This document shows, piece by piece, positions 34,709 to 43,903 of a stretch of 60,344 bases of DNA. The position numbers were made by a program, and so were the translations under genes. Origin of the DNA: an uncultured Clostridia bacterium (GTDB taxonomy: Bacteria > Bacillota > Clostridia > Christensenellales > Borkfalkiaceae); the NCBI GenBank assembly GCA_944328445.1, contig CALVHO010000013.1, positions 1-60,344 on the forward strand. Direction: 5' to 3'. Each line of letters starts with the position of its first letter. Positions within the stretch are counted from its first letter, which is position 1. The notes beneath the pieces were generated by a model. That model did not search any database, had not been told where the DNA came from, and saw only the letters and a list, made by a program, of their open reading frames with translations.

Positions 34709-36766
34709 TCAGACGGCCGCCTGCTCCTTTTCCGGCGCAAAGCGCGCGGCAAATTCCTCTTCGGTGACGAGGGCGCCGTCGATCCGCAGTTCGGACCCCT
34801 CCCCGTATGCGCACACGCCCGTGCGGAAATTCAAAACGAGGAAATCGTTGCCGCGGAAGGTCACGAAGTGCCCTTCGTACAGGAACGAGCGTTCGAGGAA
34901 ATTCCCGTCCGCGAGGAAGGCGTTCTCGTCGGCGGCGACGACGGTGCCGTCGGCATACACGACGCAGCCGCTGCAAACGCGGTTGGTCGGCACGCCGCGG
35001 GAAGCCAGCCAGTCCAGCGTCTGCTTGGCCGTGAAATACCCCTCGGAATACAGATCGGCCGCCGCCGCGACGGGGGCAAAGGCCGGGCGCGCGTCGCTGC
35101 CGTCCGCCAGCCTGCGGCAGGTGCCCGAAAGGGCGAGCAAGCCGCCCTCGCGCAGGTACCGCTCAAAGAAGGCGAACACGCGCGCGTCGGCGCCGTCGGG
35201 CGAGACGAACACGGCGGCGTCGTACCGCTGCGAGCCGTAAACGAGCTTTCCGCCCTCCGAACGCAGGCTGCCGTTGACGATCTCGGACGAGGGGACGAGG
35301 TCGCAGTTGCAGCCCTTGAACACGCCGTTCGCATAGCGCAGCACGTCCTGCAAGGCGCCGCGGCCGCGGACGATCTCGGCCCGCCCGTAGCTCAGCATCC
35401 AGTTGCTCACCGATTCGATGCCGAACACGATCAGCAGCGAACTGGCGGGCTGGCTGTGCACGCAGTCGTCGATGCGCGATACGGCGCGTTCCATGCGCTC
35501 GATCTGTTCGAGCGCGCCCTCGTTGCGCAGTTTGAACACGCCCGGCTCGTTCACGCATTCGTACCCGAGGTAATCGGTGCGCCCGCCGTAGAGGATGTTG
35601 CGCCACGTCTCCTCGTAATAGGTATGCAGCTGCTGGGTGTTGCCCGAGTACCACATGTTGTACCAGAACGGGCTGTTCCACTTGTGCATGAGCGCGAGGC
35701 GGATGGGGAAGATACAAAATTCGTCCGTCTGGGCATGGTCGCGCCGCACCTCCCACCAATCGATGCCGTTGTGCAGGATATCGATGCCGAAGTCGTACGG
35801 GTCCCCCCAGAAGGTGCAGTGCACGCCGATGAAGGCGTCCTTGCCGAACCGCCGCTTGCCCTCCTCGTAAAACCAGTCGTTGTTGTCCCGCATGAAGGAG
35901 CGCAGGCATTCGAGGTATTGGTCGACGACGCGGTAGGTCTCCCCCTCCTTCCCCTGCACGAAGCGGGCGAAATACAGCAGGTCGTCTCTGAGCGGGCGGC
36001 CGTAACGCGCGCGGAAGCGCTTTTCAAAATTTTCGGTATAGGGAAACATCTTGGTGCTGAACAGCCCCGTGGCGTCCTCGTATTCGAGCACGAGGTCGTG
36101 CCCCCATTCGTCCGTGGCGACGCCGCCGAGCGGTAGGTCGGCATAGAAGGAAAACATCGCCTCGTAAAACGAATAGATCTTCGTTCCGAAAATATCGGGC
36201 AGCCGCGCGGGGTACAGCACGGCGAGGAGGTAACTTTTGCCCCCGTTCATCGGCCCGCCGTCCAGCGAAAACCGCGTGACGCCGCCCTCCGAAACATAGT
36301 CTGCGGCCAGACCGCAGACGCTTTCCGCAAGCACGGCCTTTCCGTCGGTTTCGGAAAAACACCAGGCGCCGAGCAACTCCGAGGGCGCCACGCGCGCCAT
36401 GCCGCGCCCCACCCGCCCGCATTGCAGGTCGGGCTGCGTGAAGGCGGCTTTGCCGAAGGCGTCGAGACGGCCTTCCAAAAAGGCGATGCGCGCGCTCTCC
36501 TCGCCGCCGAACTTGCGAAACGCCAAAAACTCGTTGCGCGCGTCGATGTCGAGGATGAGGCTGCGGCCCGCCGCGCGCAGGATGCGGCAGACCTCGGACA
36601 GGGCTGCGTGGAGCGCGGGATCGTTGTACGGTACGCCGAAATGGTGAAAGGAAATGTATAAGTATTTGAAGGAACTGCGGCGCAGCATGCTCTGCAATTC
36701 GGTGCGGTAACGCCCGCCGCCGAGCACGCTCTTTTCCCACTTCCAATACAGGATGCTCTGGTTCAT
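34709..36766 (-). CDS. Putative TIM-barrel glycoside hydrolase, GH42-like architecture
   Basis: A 685-residue cytoplasmic protein. The first ~390 residues look like a (beta/alpha)8 barrel (YLYISFHHFGVPYNDP near residue 36; LPLGGVATDEWGHDLVLEYE near 215 with candidate acidic catalytic residues; a later VNEPGVF). Residues about 430-560 resemble a class I glutamine-amidotransferase-like domain (RYDAAVFVSPDGADARVFAF; YLREGGLLALSG), as in the trimerisation domain of GH42 beta-galactosidases, followed by a short beta domain. I do not recognise a defined family; some segments recall the TDE-containing barrels of GH106-type proteins. Start ATG at 36766 with GGGGAGTGAGG. Context supports glycan cleavage. 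Confidence 0.65.
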   Translation of the reverse strand: MNQSILYWKWEKSVLGGGRYRTELQSMLRRSSFKYLYISFHHFGVPYNDPALHAALSEVCRILRAAGRSLILDIDARNEFLAFRKFGGEESARIAFLEGRLDAFGKAAFTQPDLQCGRVGRGMARVAPSELLGAWCFSETDGKAVLAESVCGLAADYVSEGGVTRFSLDGGPMNGGKSYLLAVLYPARLPDIFGTKIYSFYEAMFSFYADLPLGGVATDEWGHDLVLEYEDATGLFSTKMFPYTENFEKRFRARYGRPLRDDLLYFARFVQGKEGETYRVVDQYLECLRSFMRDNNDWFYEEGKRRFGKDAFIGVHCTFWGDPYDFGIDILHNGIDWWEVRRDHAQTDEFCIFPIRLALMHKWNSPFWYNMWYSGNTQQLHTYYEETWRNILYGGRTDYLGYECVNEPGVFKLRNEGALEQIERMERAVSRIDDCVHSQPASSLLIVFGIESVSNWMLSYGRAEIVRGRGALQDVLRYANGVFKGCNCDLVPSSEIVNGSLRSEGGKLVYGSQRYDAAVFVSPDGADARVFAFFERYLREGGLLALSGTCRRLADGSDARPAFAPVAAAADLYSEGYFTAKQTLDWLASRGVPTNRVCSGCVVYADGTVVAADENAFLADGNFLERSFLYEGHFVTFRGNDFLVLNFRTGVCAYGEGSELRIDGALVTEEEFAARFAPEKEQAAV

Positions 36767-36790
36767 ATTGCCTCACTCCCCCGCATCGCG

Positions 36791-36812
36791 CCGCGGCGGC
36801 AAGCCGCCGCGG
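36791..36812 (-). terminator. GC hairpin between the surface-protein and glycosidase parts of the locus
   Basis: CCGCGGCGGC (36791-36800) and its complement (36803-36812), no U-run. It could partly stop or stabilise the message between the three surface-protein genes and the enzymes. Confidence 0.4.
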
Positions 36813-36839
36813 TGCCGTGCGGGCACGGGTCGTTCTGTT

Positions 36840-39800
36840 TTACTTCTTGTTTTTGCCGAGGCGCACACAGGCGAGGACGCCCGCCGCCAGCACGAAGGCC
36901 GCCAGGACCAGCGTTGCGCCGCCCGCCGCGCTGCCGCCGCAGCCGCCGCAGCCCCTCTCTTCGGGCACGACGGTGTCCGTCCAGCGGGCGTACAGCGTCA
37001 TGTTGCCTTCCACGGGCGAAGCGGCGTCAAATTCCTGCGTGCAGGCCGCGTCGAGATACCAGCCCAGAAGCTCCGCGTCCGAATCGGTGCGGTACATCAC
37101 GGGCAGCTCGCCCACCGTGGCGCCCGGCAGGACGACGACGGTGCGGAACACGTCATCTTCGCGGCCGGGGCAGTTCCAGACCAGCTGCACGTTGTAGCCG
37201 TAGACGGCATACAGCGTCGCGTTGGACGTGGGCGCGGCCGTGATGGGCTCGGCCCCCGCCGCGGGCACGGCAGACGTGGCCCAGCCCCAGAAGCCGTACC
37301 CTTCCTTCGTGGCCGAAGGCAGCGGCGCGTTGGCCGCGTACGTGCCCTGCGTGGCCGCGGAGGAAGTGAACGTGCCGCCTTGCAGGTCGAAGGTCATGCG
37401 GGCGGTGATGCTCAGCCCCGCCGCGCCGAGGTTGTACACGTCCGTTCCCTGTTCGATGTTCTTGAACTCGTTGTTGCGGATGATCGTGCATTGCGCGCGG
37501 TTGTCGATGTACACGCCGTAAGCGCTCGTATCCACGAGGTTGCCTTCAATGATGGTGAAGCGGATATCCCCCACATCCTCCACCACGTTGGCCTGGCCGT
37601 CGGTGTGCACGTAGATGCCGTTCGTTTCGGGCGTTTCGGACTGCTGGCCGTACTCTTCGGCACTCGGCACGTTTTTGAGCGTGTTGTAGCGGATGGAAAT
37701 GCCGCCCGAAACGAGGCCCGCGTAGGCCGCGCCTTCGGTGTTGCGCTGGGTCATGACGCCGATCCCGCCCTTGTTGGACGCGGGAGAAACGCCCGTGACG
37801 TTGTTGCGCTCGATGCGCACGAAGAAGTTCGTCCCCTTGATGCCGCTGGTGCTCTGCACCGTGGAATAGAGGGAGATGCCTTCCGTTTCGTTCATGGTGT
37901 TTTCTGTGACGAGCGCGTCGTGGCACTGCGAATAGAGCAGGATGGACTTGGCGCAATGTTCGGCGGTGTTGCGGTAGATGGTGGCGTGCTCGATGGGCAC
38001 GTAGATGGCATAGCCGCTGGTCTGGTCGGGGAGCACGTCCCACGCCTGGCCCGCGCGCAGCTTGTACGTGTTGCCGTAGAGCAGGCGCTCGTCCTCCGTC
38101 TCCATGTAGCCCGCCTGGTCCGGGTTTTCGTTCTGCACGGCGTAGCGCTCGATGTAGCGCACCTGGCCCATGCCCGTACCGTCCGTGATGACGACGGCAA
38201 AGTAGTTGTAGTCGCACGAGCCGAGCTCTTTGCCCGCGAGGCGGTCGAGCGTGATGGTCTCGGCGGTGGCGCCGAGCACGTCTCCGTAGTTGATCTGGCC
38301 GCCGGGCACTTCGAGCATGATGACTTCGCCGTTGTTGTTCTGCGGAACGGGCTGCCCGTCCTCGCCGACGGCTCCGCCCGTCTCGGTGCTGCCCGTGGGG
38401 CCGACGCCGTAAATGTAGTTGTTGCCGAAATAGCAGTCGCTCCTGGCCGACCAGCCGTGGCCGTCGTTGTTGCTGCCGATGAGCGCCGTGTTCTCGATAA
38501 AGGCGTACGAAGCCATGACGTGCATGACGTCTCGCTGGACGCGGAACACGTTGTTGCGCAGGCTCACGTACTCGTTGACGAAACCGCGGTGCAGCACGGC
38601 GAAGAAGCCCGTGACCTCGTTGTCGTCGATGACGAAGTTCTTTTTGCCGCTGAGCAGGATGCCCAGGCCGCGGTTGGTGCCGCTGGCGCCGTTGAAGGGA
38701 TCGCGCACGTCGTACGGGAAGTTCATGACGATGTCCTTGATGAACACGTTGGAATGAACGCGGATATCGACGTCGGACGACGAATCGGGCTCGTCGGCAA
38801 AGTTGAGGTACATATCGGGGATGCGCGAGCCGTTTTCGAGGTCGAGCTCGATGGCCAGGCGCGCGATGCCGTTGTTGCTGCCCGAATTCTGGATGAAGTA
38901 GGTCGGGCTGGCCGCGTTCTGGCGCACGAAGAGCGTCGTCTTGTTCGCGCCCGCGCCGACGATCATGACGTTCGACTTCATGACGAGGTGGTCGACGTAG
39001 AAGTCCCCTTCGGGGAGGTAGACGACGCCGCCCTCTTTCTCCCCCGGTTTGACTTTCCTCTCCGCCAGTTCGTCGATGTAGCCCTGGATGGTGGCCGTAT
39101 CGTCCTCTTCGCCAATGCCGTCCATCTCGGCAACGGCGCGCACTTCGGTATAGTTGAGATCCTGCGCCCAATACACGCCGAGGCCGAGGGGGTCGTTGCC
39201 CGTGCCGATGAGCGGATCCGTCTGCACGTCCGTCGCTTTTTCGACGATCTGCAACGTCTGCGCGGCGGCGAGGCTGCGGAAGTTCACGCCGTCGTTGGCG
39301 ACGCAGACCTCGTACTCGCCCGCGGGCACGCTTGCCGGCACCACGAAGGTGAGGCGGTACGGGTTGCTCTCCTCCACGGCGACGCCCGTCACGCTCTCGG
39401 CGGCGGTGTAGCGCACGCCCATGGACGGGGCGACGGTATACGCCTTGCTCCCGTCGGTGACGTCGACGAGCTTGACGAGGATATCCTCCCGCGAGCTCTG
39501 CGCGAGGCCGAATTCATCGCCGAAGAAGTTGCGGCCGACGACCTCGATCTCCAAGCCTTCGTATGCCGCTTCCTGGCTGATGTACAGCGGGCGGGCGGCG
39601 TTGATCGTTTTGCCTTGGCTCCACGTATGGCCGTCCGCGGAGACCCACACGTCGTACACGCCCGCATCGAAGTTTTCGGGCAGGACGAACATGGCGCCGC
39701 TGGCGTACGTGGTATCCGACACTTCGGGCGTGAGGTAGGTGAGCCCCGCGCGCTCCGCGTCGAAGGCGGGGTCTACGGTGCCCGCGTTGGGCGCGATCGC

Positions 39801-41480
39801 CGCGCGGAAATCGCCGTTGGTATCGATGCCCGTGCCCATGACCGAGAACGCCTCGCCCGGCTTGACGGCGTCGGAAACGGCGGTGATGACGGGCGCGGCC
39901 TCCCAGCCGCCGACGGTGATGTCGAGCAGCGCCGTGCCGACGCCGTCGTCGTAGCCGCGCATCTCGTCCGTACCGGGGATGGATTCGAGCGGGCTGGTGG
40001 CGATGAGGGTGTAGCTGCCCGCGTACTCGGGCGTGAACGTAAAGGTCACCCGCCCGTTTTTATCCGTCGTGGCGCGGCCGAGCTCCACCTTCATGTTGGG
40101 GCGGGGCGAAAGCTGCGACGTATCGTACACGAGGTCGCCGTCCAGCGAGAACACGATCTCCTTTTCGGCAAAGGGCTGCTCGCCCTCGCCGCCGAGCGCG
40201 GGATACTCTTCGTCCGTATCCGTTTCGGGCGTGAGGCCGACTTTGCGGCGCACCTCGGCCGTGACGGTGATCTCGTCGGTCACGCTGTCCGAATAATACG
40301 AGAGCTCGTCAAACTCCACGGATACGAGCCAGTACGGCGCCGTCTGCACCGTGGCGGTGGCCGTGGGCACGATGTAATGGGTGACGTTGGCGTAGTCCGC
40401 GTCGGCAACGCCGCCGCCGATCAGGTAGGTGTAGTTGCGCGCGACCTGGGTGGCGGTATCGGTGTACTTCGTCTGTGCGGGGTTGTTGATGGTGGCGATC
40501 AGTTCGTACGCGCTGTCGGGCTGATCGGTCTCTTTGCGGTAGATAGACGTTTTGGAGGCGGTTTGCTGTTCCCACGAGAGGTGAACGGTGCGCGCGCCTT
40601 CCAGTTCGGCTTTCAGGCCGCTCTTGGCGTAGTCCGCCGCGTCCATGTCCTCGGGCATCAGCGGGTCGAAAAACACCGCCGAATACACCGCCTGGATGGT
40701 CCCGGGGATCTGCTGGATGTTCATGATGAAGCTGCCTTTGACGGCAAAGGAATAATAGATGCCCTGGTCAAATTTGTTGGCCGTGACCGAAGCCAGCACG
40801 TTGCGGCCAGGGTCCATGATGCGCACGTACTGGTACCAGGTATCGCGCCCGCCCGTGCCGCCGGAATCGTCCCCGACGTAGACGGACACTTTGTGCCACT
40901 GGTCGTCGTTCACGTCCACCTGCATGTAGACGTAGTCGCGCGTGCACTGCCACACGCTCTTGCGGCTCCAAACGGAGGGCTCGGGCGAGAGCAGGGCGAC
41001 CTGCCCGGGAGAGCCGTGCGCGCCCGGCTGCGGGCCCGCTTCGGCGTAGTTCCAATAGCCGTGCGGCGTATCGTTGACCGATTCGACGGGGCTTTCGATG
41101 TTGGTCACGTAGCTCGGCCAGGCCGCGTAATGCACGGTGCTGGCGGACGTGAAATCGCTCAGCTGCGAAAGGTTTTTGACGGGCTGGCCGTCCCCCGTGA
41201 CTTTGGCATAGGTCATCACGAAGCCGTCGTTGCCGTACAGGCGGGCGGCGTCGCGGTAGGTGTAATTGTTGCCGAGAGAAGTGGGCACGCTGTCGGGATC
41301 GTACCACTCGCCGTGCGTGTTCTCGTCCATGCCGAGGTAATAGGCCTGCGTGGCCCCTTCGGCCGCGGCGGGGCGGACGCCCGTCAGCACGCCGAGGACG
41401 CCGAAGAGCAGGGCCGCCGCCACCAGCAGGCACAAAACGAGCTTGCGGGCCATGCCCCTACCCTGTTTTGCTGCTACCAT
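36840..41480 (-). CDS. Giant secreted beta-helix protein with IPT, Ig-like and InlB modules and a Gly-Cys C-terminal signal
   Basis: A 1546-residue exported protein. Residues 1-40 are a Sec signal. A beta-sandwich region (about 45-290, HKVSVYVGDDSGGTGGRDTW) resembles modules attached to extracellular glycosidases; FN3-like (297-355) and invasin-like Ig (395-510) regions follow, then two IPT/TIG-like modules (about 525-800), and a pectate-lyase-like right-handed beta-helix (about 805-1350) opening with YLPEGDFYVDHL. Two InlB/Listeria-Bacteroides-type repeats (1360-1500) precede EERGCGGCGGSAAGG, a transmembrane helix and GKNKK. No LPXTG. It probably binds or cleaves a polymeric glycan at the cell surface. 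ATG at 41480 lies seven bases after GGAGGA. It is a paralogue of the protein at 43904-46633. Confidence 0.82.
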   Translation of the reverse strand: MVAAKQGRGMARKLVLCLLVAAALLFGVLGVLTGVRPAAAEGATQAYYLGMDENTHGEWYDPDSVPTSLGNNYTYRDAARLYGNDGFVMTYAKVTGDGQPVKNLSQLSDFTSASTVHYAAWPSYVTNIESPVESVNDTPHGYWNYAEAGPQPGAHGSPGQVALLSPEPSVWSRKSVWQCTRDYVYMQVDVNDDQWHKVSVYVGDDSGGTGGRDTWYQYVRIMDPGRNVLASVTANKFDQGIYYSFAVKGSFIMNIQQIPGTIQAVYSAVFFDPLMPEDMDAADYAKSGLKAELEGARTVHLSWEQQTASKTSIYRKETDQPDSAYELIATINNPAQTKYTDTATQVARNYTYLIGGGVADADYANVTHYIVPTATATVQTAPYWLVSVEFDELSYYSDSVTDEITVTAEVRRKVGLTPETDTDEEYPALGGEGEQPFAEKEIVFSLDGDLVYDTSQLSPRPNMKVELGRATTDKNGRVTFTFTPEYAGSYTLIATSPLESIPGTDEMRGYDDGVGTALLDITVGGWEAAPVITAVSDAVKPGEAFSVMGTGIDTNGDFRAAIAPNAGTVDPAFDAERAGLTYLTPEVSDTTYASGAMFVLPENFDAGVYDVWVSADGHTWSQGKTINAARPLYISQEAAYEGLEIEVVGRNFFGDEFGLAQSSREDILVKLVDVTDGSKAYTVAPSMGVRYTAAESVTGVAVEESNPYRLTFVVPASVPAGEYEVCVANDGVNFRSLAAAQTLQIVEKATDVQTDPLIGTGNDPLGLGVYWAQDLNYTEVRAVAEMDGIGEEDDTATIQGYIDELAERKVKPGEKEGGVVYLPEGDFYVDHLVMKSNVMIVGAGANKTTLFVRQNAASPTYFIQNSGSNNGIARLAIELDLENGSRIPDMYLNFADEPDSSSDVDIRVHSNVFIKDIVMNFPYDVRDPFNGASGTNRGLGILLSGKKNFVIDDNEVTGFFAVLHRGFVNEYVSLRNNVFRVQRDVMHVMASYAFIENTALIGSNNDGHGWSARSDCYFGNNYIYGVGPTGSTETGGAVGEDGQPVPQNNNGEVIMLEVPGGQINYGDVLGATAETITLDRLAGKELGSCDYNYFAVVITDGTGMGQVRYIERYAVQNENPDQAGYMETEDERLLYGNTYKLRAGQAWDVLPDQTSGYAIYVPIEHATIYRNTAEHCAKSILLYSQCHDALVTENTMNETEGISLYSTVQSTSGIKGTNFFVRIERNNVTGVSPASNKGGIGVMTQRNTEGAAYAGLVSGGISIRYNTLKNVPSAEEYGQQSETPETNGIYVHTDGQANVVEDVGDIRFTIIEGNLVDTSAYGVYIDNRAQCTIIRNNEFKNIEQGTDVYNLGAAGLSITARMTFDLQGGTFTSSAATQGTYAANAPLPSATKEGYGFWGWATSAVPAAGAEPITAAPTSNATLYAVYGYNVQLVWNCPGREDDVFRTVVVLPGATVGELPVMYRTDSDAELLGWYLDAACTQEFDAASPVEGNMTLYARWTDTVVPEERGCGGCGGSAAGGATLVLAAFVLAAGVLACVRLGKNKK

Positions 41481-41594
41481 AGTTGTTTCCTCCGAACGAA
41501 GCGGCCGCTCCTTTGCGCCGCCGTTTTTGCTGTTTTTTAAGAAAGGGAGGCGCACCGCGCCGAATGGCCGCAGCCTCCTCCCTTCCCTGCCTTG

Positions 41595-41621
41595 CGCCCG
41601 CCCGCGCCGTGCGCGGGCGGG
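41595..41621 (-). terminator. GC hairpin downstream of the InlB-type gene
   Basis: GCCCGCCCGCG (41595-41605) with its complement (41611-41621) and a 5-base loop, no U-run. Its sequence is close to the hairpin at 11280-11312, so this may be a recurrent 3'-end element of the genome. Confidence 0.45.
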
Positions 41622-41631
41622 CCGTTTACCT

Positions 41632-43839
41632 TCAATTCCTGCGCTTGCGCACGGCGACCGCAGCCGCCGAGATCGCCACCGCCGCGCCGACGATGCTCAC
41701 GCCGACGACGCTGCTGCCGCAGCCGCCTTCATCGGCGGGTTCGGGATCGGTGTTTCCGGGATCGGTGGGCGTGGGGTCGGTAGGCGTGGGGTCGACGGGC
41801 GTAGGGTCAACGGGATCGGGATCGGTGTCGGGATCGGGGTCGACGGGCGTATTGGCCGTCCACTTAGCCCAGAATTCCTTGTCCCCCGTGCTGCCCGCGG
41901 CGATGGACGTCACCGCGGTGCCTTCGCAGGCCTCGTTGTCGAACCAGCCTGCAAAGGTGTAGCCTTCGCGGGTGGGCGCCACCAGCGTGACCTCGTCCTC
42001 GACGGTGTACTCTTCGGGAGCGCCGGCGCCCGCCGTGCCGTCGTTGAGGTGGTAGGTGATGTCATAGGTGCGCGCGAGGTACCCCGCGTACAGCGCGGTG
42101 TCACCGTTCACGACGTCTTCCTCGAAGTTCCACGCCGTCTCGCAGTCGCTGTCCTTATACCAGCCCATGAACACGTACCCTTCCTTGACGGGGTCGGTCA
42201 GGGCGGACTCGGAGAGATACGCGCCGTCCGCCACGGACATCTCTACGGGCTCTTCGCCGTTGTTCTTGTTCAGCGTCAGGGTGACGACGTCCGCCCACTG
42301 CGCGGTGAGTTTGACGTCCTCTTCCAGCACTTTGCCGCTCGGGCCGAAGTCGCTCTCCGTCCAGACGGTGCCGTCCTCATCCATCCAGCCCGCGAACAGT
42401 TTGCCGTCCATGACGGGGTCTTCGGGCTTTTCCACGTAGAGCAGGGAGATATCCTGATCGGCGGGGTTTTTGGTGCGGGTGCGCGCGTCACCGTTCTCGT
42501 TCCAGCCGAGGCCGGTGCTGTCGTCGGTGATGTTCACTTCCTGCCCATCCACGAGGACGGAAGCCGCGCCCGCGTCCTGGTGCTCGTTGGCGATGTAGCC
42601 GTCCGCCCCGTTCAGGTCGAAGGAGACGGTGTAGAACTCGCGCATCGGGATGTTGTCCGTGCTCGCGTCGTAAGCGGCCTTGTCCTCGCCGCCTTCGGCG
42701 TTCCACTTATCGCCGTATGAAACTTTAAGCTGGTTGTTCGGATCGGCCGTGTACCATTCGGCCGTCTTACCGTGCGGCACATAGATCACGAAGCCCGCCG
42801 TATCCTTGGAGATGCTGTTGCCGCCGAACCAGGGCGTGGGGTTGCTGTCCACCATACGATTTTGTGCATACCATGCGGGCGTCTTATCGTTCTGCCATTT
42901 TTCGACGATGAGTTTGGCCGAAGTTACATCCATGATCAAGCTGTAATGCGCGATGTAGTTCAGGTCTGCAAACACGAGCTCCTGCACGTGCGTGTTCTTA
43001 AACGCTTCCGCGTCGATGCCGTACACGCTTTCCAGCCCCTTGATCTCGGTCATGCCGAACTGCCCCGTAAAGGCCTGGTAACCGATGACCTGCGTCGTGT
43101 TCGGCAGCTCGACGGAGACCACCGCGTCACACCAGTTGCCCTCGTCCGTCGTGCAGCGGAAGGCGCCGTCCGCCACCGCACCCACCTGCATGTACAGGGG
43201 CTGCAACTGGCGGGCCGTGTAGCTGTACTTGACGTCGTTTGACTGCTTCGTGGGGATCTTGTCCTCGGGCCAGCCGCGCGCGATGGAGACGTAGGTGTTG
43301 ACGTCCATGCCCCACCCCGTGGCCGTGCTGTACTGCACGCCGTTGTTGCTGTAATAGCAGGTGAGCGTCATGTCGCCGTCGACGGGAAGGGTATCGCCCG
43401 AAACGTACAGGCGCTCGCCGTCGTCCAATGCGCCGTCTTCGTCGGCATCGACGAACAGGCCGTACAGCAGCGGGCCGGCGTATTTCTGCTGGCCTTTGCC
43501 GTCGTTGACGGGTTCGCCCAGGTCGTCGGTGAGCATGTATTCGTCATCCACATACACGAACGGCGAGATGTTGCCGAACATGGCGCGCACGGTCTCGTGC
43601 GTGAGTTTGACGTCTCCCGCGGCTTGGTACGTCACGTCGGCGTCGCTGCGCGCATCGTCGACGAGGCGTTCGCCGCCGTTGAGGTCGATGGTCAACGTGT
43701 GCTGCTGTGCATCCCCCGCGCCCTCTTCCGCCATAGCAGAGAAGGGGCGGACCGTCAGTGCGAGCGGCAAGACCAATGCCAGCGCCAACAAAATGGCGAG
43801 CAACGCTTTGCCGAACGCTTTTTGGGTAAGTGCTTTCAT
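41632..43839 (-). CDS. Secreted InlB/BspA-like repeat protein with Gly-Cys C-terminal signal
   Basis: A 735-residue exported protein with a Sec signal (residues 1-37, cleavage after FSAMA likely). A BspA/LRR_5-like stretch (about 240-300: VIGYQAFTGQFGMTEIKGLE) is followed by several InlB B-repeat (beta-grasp) modules, recognised by GY-x-F-x-GW-x-D spacing (KEGYVFMGWYKDSD near 555; REGYTFAGWFDNEA near 635). A Pro-Thr-Asp linker (about 660-700) leads to DEGGCGSSVVG, a hydrophobic helix and RKRRN. Such proteins mediate adhesion or glycan contact; the linker would span the cell wall. Start ATG at 43839 with AAGGAGGAAAAG. Its place between two beta-helix genes suggests one surface complex. Confidence 0.85.
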   Translation of the reverse strand: MKALTQKAFGKALLAILLALALVLPLALTVRPFSAMAEEGAGDAQQHTLTIDLNGGERLVDDARSDADVTYQAAGDVKLTHETVRAMFGNISPFVYVDDEYMLTDDLGEPVNDGKGQQKYAGPLLYGLFVDADEDGALDDGERLYVSGDTLPVDGDMTLTCYYSNNGVQYSTATGWGMDVNTYVSIARGWPEDKIPTKQSNDVKYSYTARQLQPLYMQVGAVADGAFRCTTDEGNWCDAVVSVELPNTTQVIGYQAFTGQFGMTEIKGLESVYGIDAEAFKNTHVQELVFADLNYIAHYSLIMDVTSAKLIVEKWQNDKTPAWYAQNRMVDSNPTPWFGGNSISKDTAGFVIYVPHGKTAEWYTADPNNQLKVSYGDKWNAEGGEDKAAYDASTDNIPMREFYTVSFDLNGADGYIANEHQDAGAASVLVDGQEVNITDDSTGLGWNENGDARTRTKNPADQDISLLYVEKPEDPVMDGKLFAGWMDEDGTVWTESDFGPSGKVLEEDVKLTAQWADVVTLTLNKNNGEEPVEMSVADGAYLSESALTDPVKEGYVFMGWYKDSDCETAWNFEEDVVNGDTALYAGYLARTYDITYHLNDGTAGAGAPEEYTVEDEVTLVAPTREGYTFAGWFDNEACEGTAVTSIAAGSTGDKEFWAKWTANTPVDPDPDTDPDPVDPTPVDPTPTDPTPTDPGNTDPEPADEGGCGSSVVGVSIVGAAVAISAAAVAVRKRRN

Positions 43840-43903
43840 CTTTTCCTCCTTACAAATGTGTATTTGCTTGCGGCGCATGCGCCGCGGCTTCCTGAAAAAA
43901 CGG

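Noticed and set aside
36753..41540. A 1595-codon open frame antisense to the giant beta-helix gene, and similar long antisense frames throughout
   Set aside because: High GC removes stop codons on the opposite strand. The translation is low-complexity Val/Ala/Gly/His/Arg without motifs, signal or ribosome site, while the minus-strand gene has domains, signal peptide and a proper start.
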